Assembly: GCA_029257865.1 (NCBI GenBank)
Contig: JARIAN010000127.1
Span: 1 to 33,447, forward strand
Reading direction: 5' to 3'
Source: Phocaeicola sp.
Lineage (GTDB): Bacteria; Bacteroidota; Bacteroidia; Bacteroidales; Bacteroidaceae
Length of the DNA stretch: 33,447 nucleotides
This document shows, piece after piece, positions 31,394-33,447 of the stretch. The stretch's first letter is position 1, and each line of letters opens with the position of its first letter. The notes below the pieces were generated by a model. It searched no databases, was not told the DNA's origin, and worked only from the letters and a program-made list of their open reading frames with translations. The translations under genes were made by a program, and so were the position numbers.

Positions 31394-31606
31394 TTATTTC
31401 ACTATCTGAGAGCAAGGCTTTTCGATTACAATTTTCTTTCCTTCAGTGACCAGAAGAAGATTTTTCTTCAGTTCAAACTCAAAATTCTTATCAAACTCAT
31501 CAATAATACAGAAATTTTCCGTAAATTCAGCCTTAATAATTATCAATTTTGTAAATTGTTGTTTGTCAGACTTAAATACACAAAACAAATCAATGATTAC
31601 CAACAT
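31394..31606 (-). CDS. Hypothetical 70-residue protein or gene fragment
   Basis: The frame encodes MLVIIDLFCVFKSDKQQFTK and then alternating hydrophobic and charged residues (KLIIIKAEFTENFCIIDEF, FEFELKKNLLLVTEGKKIVIEK), which suggest a small beta-rich domain. No family is recognised and no exact promoter element precedes it. It is divergent from the lipoprotein gene, 53 bp away. It could be a remnant of a longer gene. Confidence 0.35.
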   Translation of the reverse strand: MLVIIDLFCVFKSDKQQFTKLIIIKAEFTENFCIIDEFDKNFEFELKKNLLLVTEGKKIVIEKPCSQIVK

Positions 31607-31627
31607 TTAAAGGAGCCTTCTTATCCC

Positions 31628-31635
31628 GAACTTTG
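31628..31635 (+). promoter_or_regulatory. Near-consensus -7 element for the decarboxylase-motif lipoprotein
   Basis: GAACTTTG is one base from TAnnTTTG and lies 24 bases before the ATG at 31660. Confidence 0.35.
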
Positions 31636-31659
31636 TATAACTAATATTAATACTAAAAT

Positions 31660-33063
31660 ATGAAACAATATTACTTCTTATTTTTGATGTCTATCTCTAT
31701 TGCCAGCTGTCATACATCCCAAAAGAGTGCTGCCGGTATCATAGGAGGTGCAGACGGGCCTACCGGCGTTTATGGGACAAATAATGATGACCAGGCATTG
31801 ATACATAGAGAAAACGGCTGGTATCACGTATTAAGTACAGACAGCTTATCTGCTAAACCAATCATAACTGTAAAAGATATGGTTGGACTAAAACTTGAAA
31901 AGGACTATTACGGTACATATGCTATTGGCGGACGAATAAGTAAGCATAAGACCAACAAATGGGCACATGAGACAGAAAAAGCAATAGGGAAACAGATTGC
32001 TTTCGTGTATAACGACTCCATTATCTCAAATCCACAGATTAATAGCCGGATAGAGAGCAGCACATTCATGATAACATCTTTATCGGACAAAAAACTACCT
32101 GATATCTATAAAAGTATAATGAAAGAGAAATCAGACTCAATTGAAGTCATTTTCAAAGACTGGGAAAAAGATTCTCTATACTATAAACTATCTCCTGAAG
32201 AAAGAGATTCCGTAAATATGGGTATTGACTATTGGGAAGCAAAGGCATGGATAGATATGTCTTCAAAGCCTGATGAACACTACTGGTACAGCATAGAGGA
32301 TTCCTCAGAATATGTGAGACTAGAAAAGGCTCTAGAGGATGAACTTGAGAAAACGAACTACAACAGCAAAACTTCGGACTATATGAAATCTCATACCTAC
32401 AAAACCTACAAACAATATCTGCACGAAAATAAAGACTATATAAACCTGATGTTCCAAGGTTTTCTGTTCAATAACCTGAAGGGAGTGCATGGCTATCTGG
32501 TTGATGACATAATACAATCCAAGTATCCTTCTGCGCCAAGTATAAGAAGCTATATTGACAATACAGACAATGAGGATGATGAGAGGTTTGCTGTATATGA
32601 ATGGCAAAAGAAAGTCTGGTTTCTGATGAATATGGCACAAGAAAATAATACGGTAATGTCTGATGACCTGAAAGCAAGGGAAAAAATTGATAAGATGATG
32701 GAAAAGGCAAACAGGTACAGAGAATCCATTACCGATACTACATATCTGCAAACCACTATCGAAATGTCTTATTCTGCTATAGACGTATTGAATAGTAACG
32801 GATATAATAACGATTATCTATATAATCAGGTAGTATATCTCGCAGCCTTAGACAGGGCAAGGAAATATCTGTCGGAACAGGATGGAAAACTTGTATGCTC
32901 ATTATCTACACCGGAGGAAATAAATGTACGAAAGGACTTATATGACTTTATTTTAGATGTATTCAAGCAATGGAATGAAATGCTTAATACAGGAAGTTAC
33001 AAAATCATAAAAGACGAAAAGGGGTTGCTAACTGTTGCTTATAAAAATTATGGAAATAAATAA
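31660..33063 (+). CDS. Lipoprotein with an OadB-like GIIGGADGPT motif
   Basis: This 467-residue protein has a lipoprotein signal (MKQYYFLFLMSISIASC, lipidated Cys17). Nine residues later comes GIIGGADGPTGVYG (26-39). GIIGGADGPT is a conserved membrane-loop motif of the beta subunit of sodium-pumping decarboxylases (OadB, GcdB), but here no transmembrane region follows. The remainder is acidic and mainly helical: an early beta-rich part (about 45-130) and a long helical part (about 160-450, with YKQYLHENKDYINLMFQGFL and EKIDKMMEKANRYRESIT). I do not recognise this domain. Lipoproteins with the same motif after the Cys occur in other anaerobes, to my recollection. A small membrane protein gene overlaps its end by 14 bases. 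Confidence 0.75.
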   Translation: MKQYYFLFLMSISIASCHTSQKSAAGIIGGADGPTGVYGTNNDDQALIHRENGWYHVLSTDSLSAKPIITVKDMVGLKLEKDYYGTYAIGGRISKHKTNKWAHETEKAIGKQIAFVYNDSIISNPQINSRIESSTFMITSLSDKKLPDIYKSIMKEKSDSIEVIFKDWEKDSLYYKLSPEERDSVNMGIDYWEAKAWIDMSSKPDEHYWYSIEDSSEYVRLEKALEDELEKTNYNSKTSDYMKSHTYKTYKQYLHENKDYINLMFQGFLFNNLKGVHGYLVDDIIQSKYPSAPSIRSYIDNTDNEDDERFAVYEWQKKVWFLMNMAQENNTVMSDDLKAREKIDKMMEKANRYRESITDTTYLQTTIEMSYSAIDVLNSNGYNNDYLYNQVVYLAALDRARKYLSEQDGKLVCSLSTPEEINVRKDLYDFILDVFKQWNEMLNTGSYKIIKDEKGLLTVAYKNYGNK

Positions 33064-33298
33064 GATTATCAACGATATTTTCAGGATAGTGCTGAATATT
33101 ATCCTCATAACTATAGCGGTATCCTGTTCCGTTCTGTTATTTTCAGGAGACTTTACCTCTATCGGTATATTATACAGATTAGTAATAATTGGTATGTGCG
33201 TATTTACCATATTCAACAATAAGTATAGGTACGTTGGTGCTTCTTTACTATTGTTGCTGATCCTGATTTCATATATATTTCATCAATATTATTCATAA
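33050..33298 (+). CDS. Small membrane protein overlapping the lipoprotein gene
   Basis: This 82-residue protein starts at the ATG at 33050, inside the last codons of the lipoprotein gene (14-base overlap). It has three hydrophobic stretches: IVLNIILITIAVSCSVLLF (about 14-32), ILYRLVIIGMCVFTIF (about 40-55) and YVGASLLLLLILISYIF (about 61-77). A charged start (MEINKIINDIFR) precedes the first. No family is recognised. Overlap suggests coupled translation and joint function with the lipoprotein. Confidence 0.65.
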   Translation: MEINKIINDIFRIVLNIILITIAVSCSVLLFSGDFTSIGILYRLVIIGMCVFTIFNNKYRYVGASLLLLLILISYIFHQYYS

Positions 33299-33362
33299 GT
33301 ATTCGTTTTTAATTATATACCTAACTCAAGTTTCTGATTTAGATTTTTTGTGAAATAAAAAG

Positions 33363-33439
33363 GGCTTTAAGTACCCCATATGTTATGGAAAATGAGTAAA
33401 TTAGATGTCGCCAAACATAACTACTCAATACTTAAAGCC
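33363..33439 (+). repeat. 11-bp perfect inverted repeat around the start of the last reading frame
   Basis: GGCTTTAAGTA (33363-33373) is the exact reverse complement of TACTTAAAGCC (33429-33439). The frame's ATG lies between the arms, so mRNA or DNA could form a 55-nt-loop hairpin enclosing the start. Confidence 0.8.
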
Positions 33440-33447
33440 ATGAGCAA
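33380..33447 (+). CDS. Start of an unidentified frame, possibly a transposase (cut by window edge)
   Basis: An open frame runs to the right edge from the ATG at 33380 (or the in-frame ATG at 33392): MLWKMSKLDVAKHNYSILKA. Only about 22 residues are visible, so no family can be assigned. The inverted repeat overlapping the start and the accessory neighbourhood resemble the left end of some insertion sequences, where such hairpins limit read-through translation. This is a guess. Confidence 0.35.
   Translation, partial: MLWKMSKLDVAKHNYSILKAMS

Larger units (their letters stand above)
30116..31659. other. 1.5-kb region without convincing protein genes
   Basis: Only short frames are present. A 28-codon plus-strand frame (30584-30670, MNHWSEFPILSRPK) and a 37-codon frame (30793-30906, ending ILKAFLTLWF) look protein-like but cannot be supported. 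Two divergent -7 elements (30720-30727 minus, 30810-30817 plus), several short inverted repeats and one long self-complementary block (30931-31083) make non-coding RNA more likely than protein. Another hairpin, ACATTCT (31221-31227) with AGAATGT (31240-31246), lies further right. The base composition is AT-rich and irregular compared with the flanking genes. Confidence 0.6.

Overview
The window reads as chromosome of a gut-type Bacteroidota, most likely Bacteroides or Phocaeicola. Four things point there: the fused lpxC/fabZ gene, a large exported glycosidase repertoire, ribosome-binding sites without strong Shine-Dalgarno sequences, and many copies of the Bacteroidetes -7 promoter element TAnnTTTG placed 15 to 50 bases before starts. 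Several of these elements also show that the true start codons lie downstream of the longest open frames (miaA, rpsF, mtaB, the split nucleotidase genes). I could run no searches, so assignments rest on motifs and family knowledge.

Layout. 1-6.5 kb: the N-terminus of an outer-membrane porin-like protein (cut by the left edge), a membrane-anchored MutS-like ATPase, a divergent PagL-type lipid A deacylase and a secreted GH20 hexosaminidase. 6.6-11.5 kb: a GHL10-type glycosidase, then purM, prfA and pyrF. 11.7-15.0 kb: a lipid A gene block, lpxD, lpxC/fabZ and lpxA. 15.0-16.6 kb: a pRiA4b ORF-3-like protein and miaA. 16.6-20.1 kb, minus strand: mtaB, a GT2 glycosyltransferase and an AI-2E-type permease, converging on miaA. 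20.4-22.9 kb: a small Thr/Cys-rich lipoprotein, the rpsF-rpsR-rplI operon, a MarR regulator and a 55-residue 2x[4Fe-4S] ferredoxin. 22.9-30.0 kb: a minus-strand operon for a two-gene 5'-nucleotidase and a GH3/beta-lactamase-fold fusion, then rplS on the plus strand, then a one-gene 5'-nucleotidase on the minus strand.

30.1-33.4 kb is different. It starts with about 1.5 kb lacking convincing protein genes. Within it are two divergent -7 elements and a strikingly self-complementary stretch (about 30.93-31.08 kb) that I interpret as an undescribed structured RNA. Next come a lipoprotein carrying a GIIGGADGPT motif otherwise typical of the beta subunit of sodium-pumping decarboxylases, a translationally overlapping small membrane protein, and the beginning of an unidentified reading frame with an inverted repeat around its start.

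The first 30 kb is mostly core metabolism and cell envelope: lipid A synthesis and possible lipid A trimming, peptidoglycan and glycan hydrolysis, nucleotide salvage, translation and tRNA A37 modification. The most promising novelties are the 30.8-31.1 kb RNA candidate, the decarboxylase-like motif in a lipoprotein, and a perfect 21-bp tandem duplication upstream of miaA that carries two consensus DnaA boxes.
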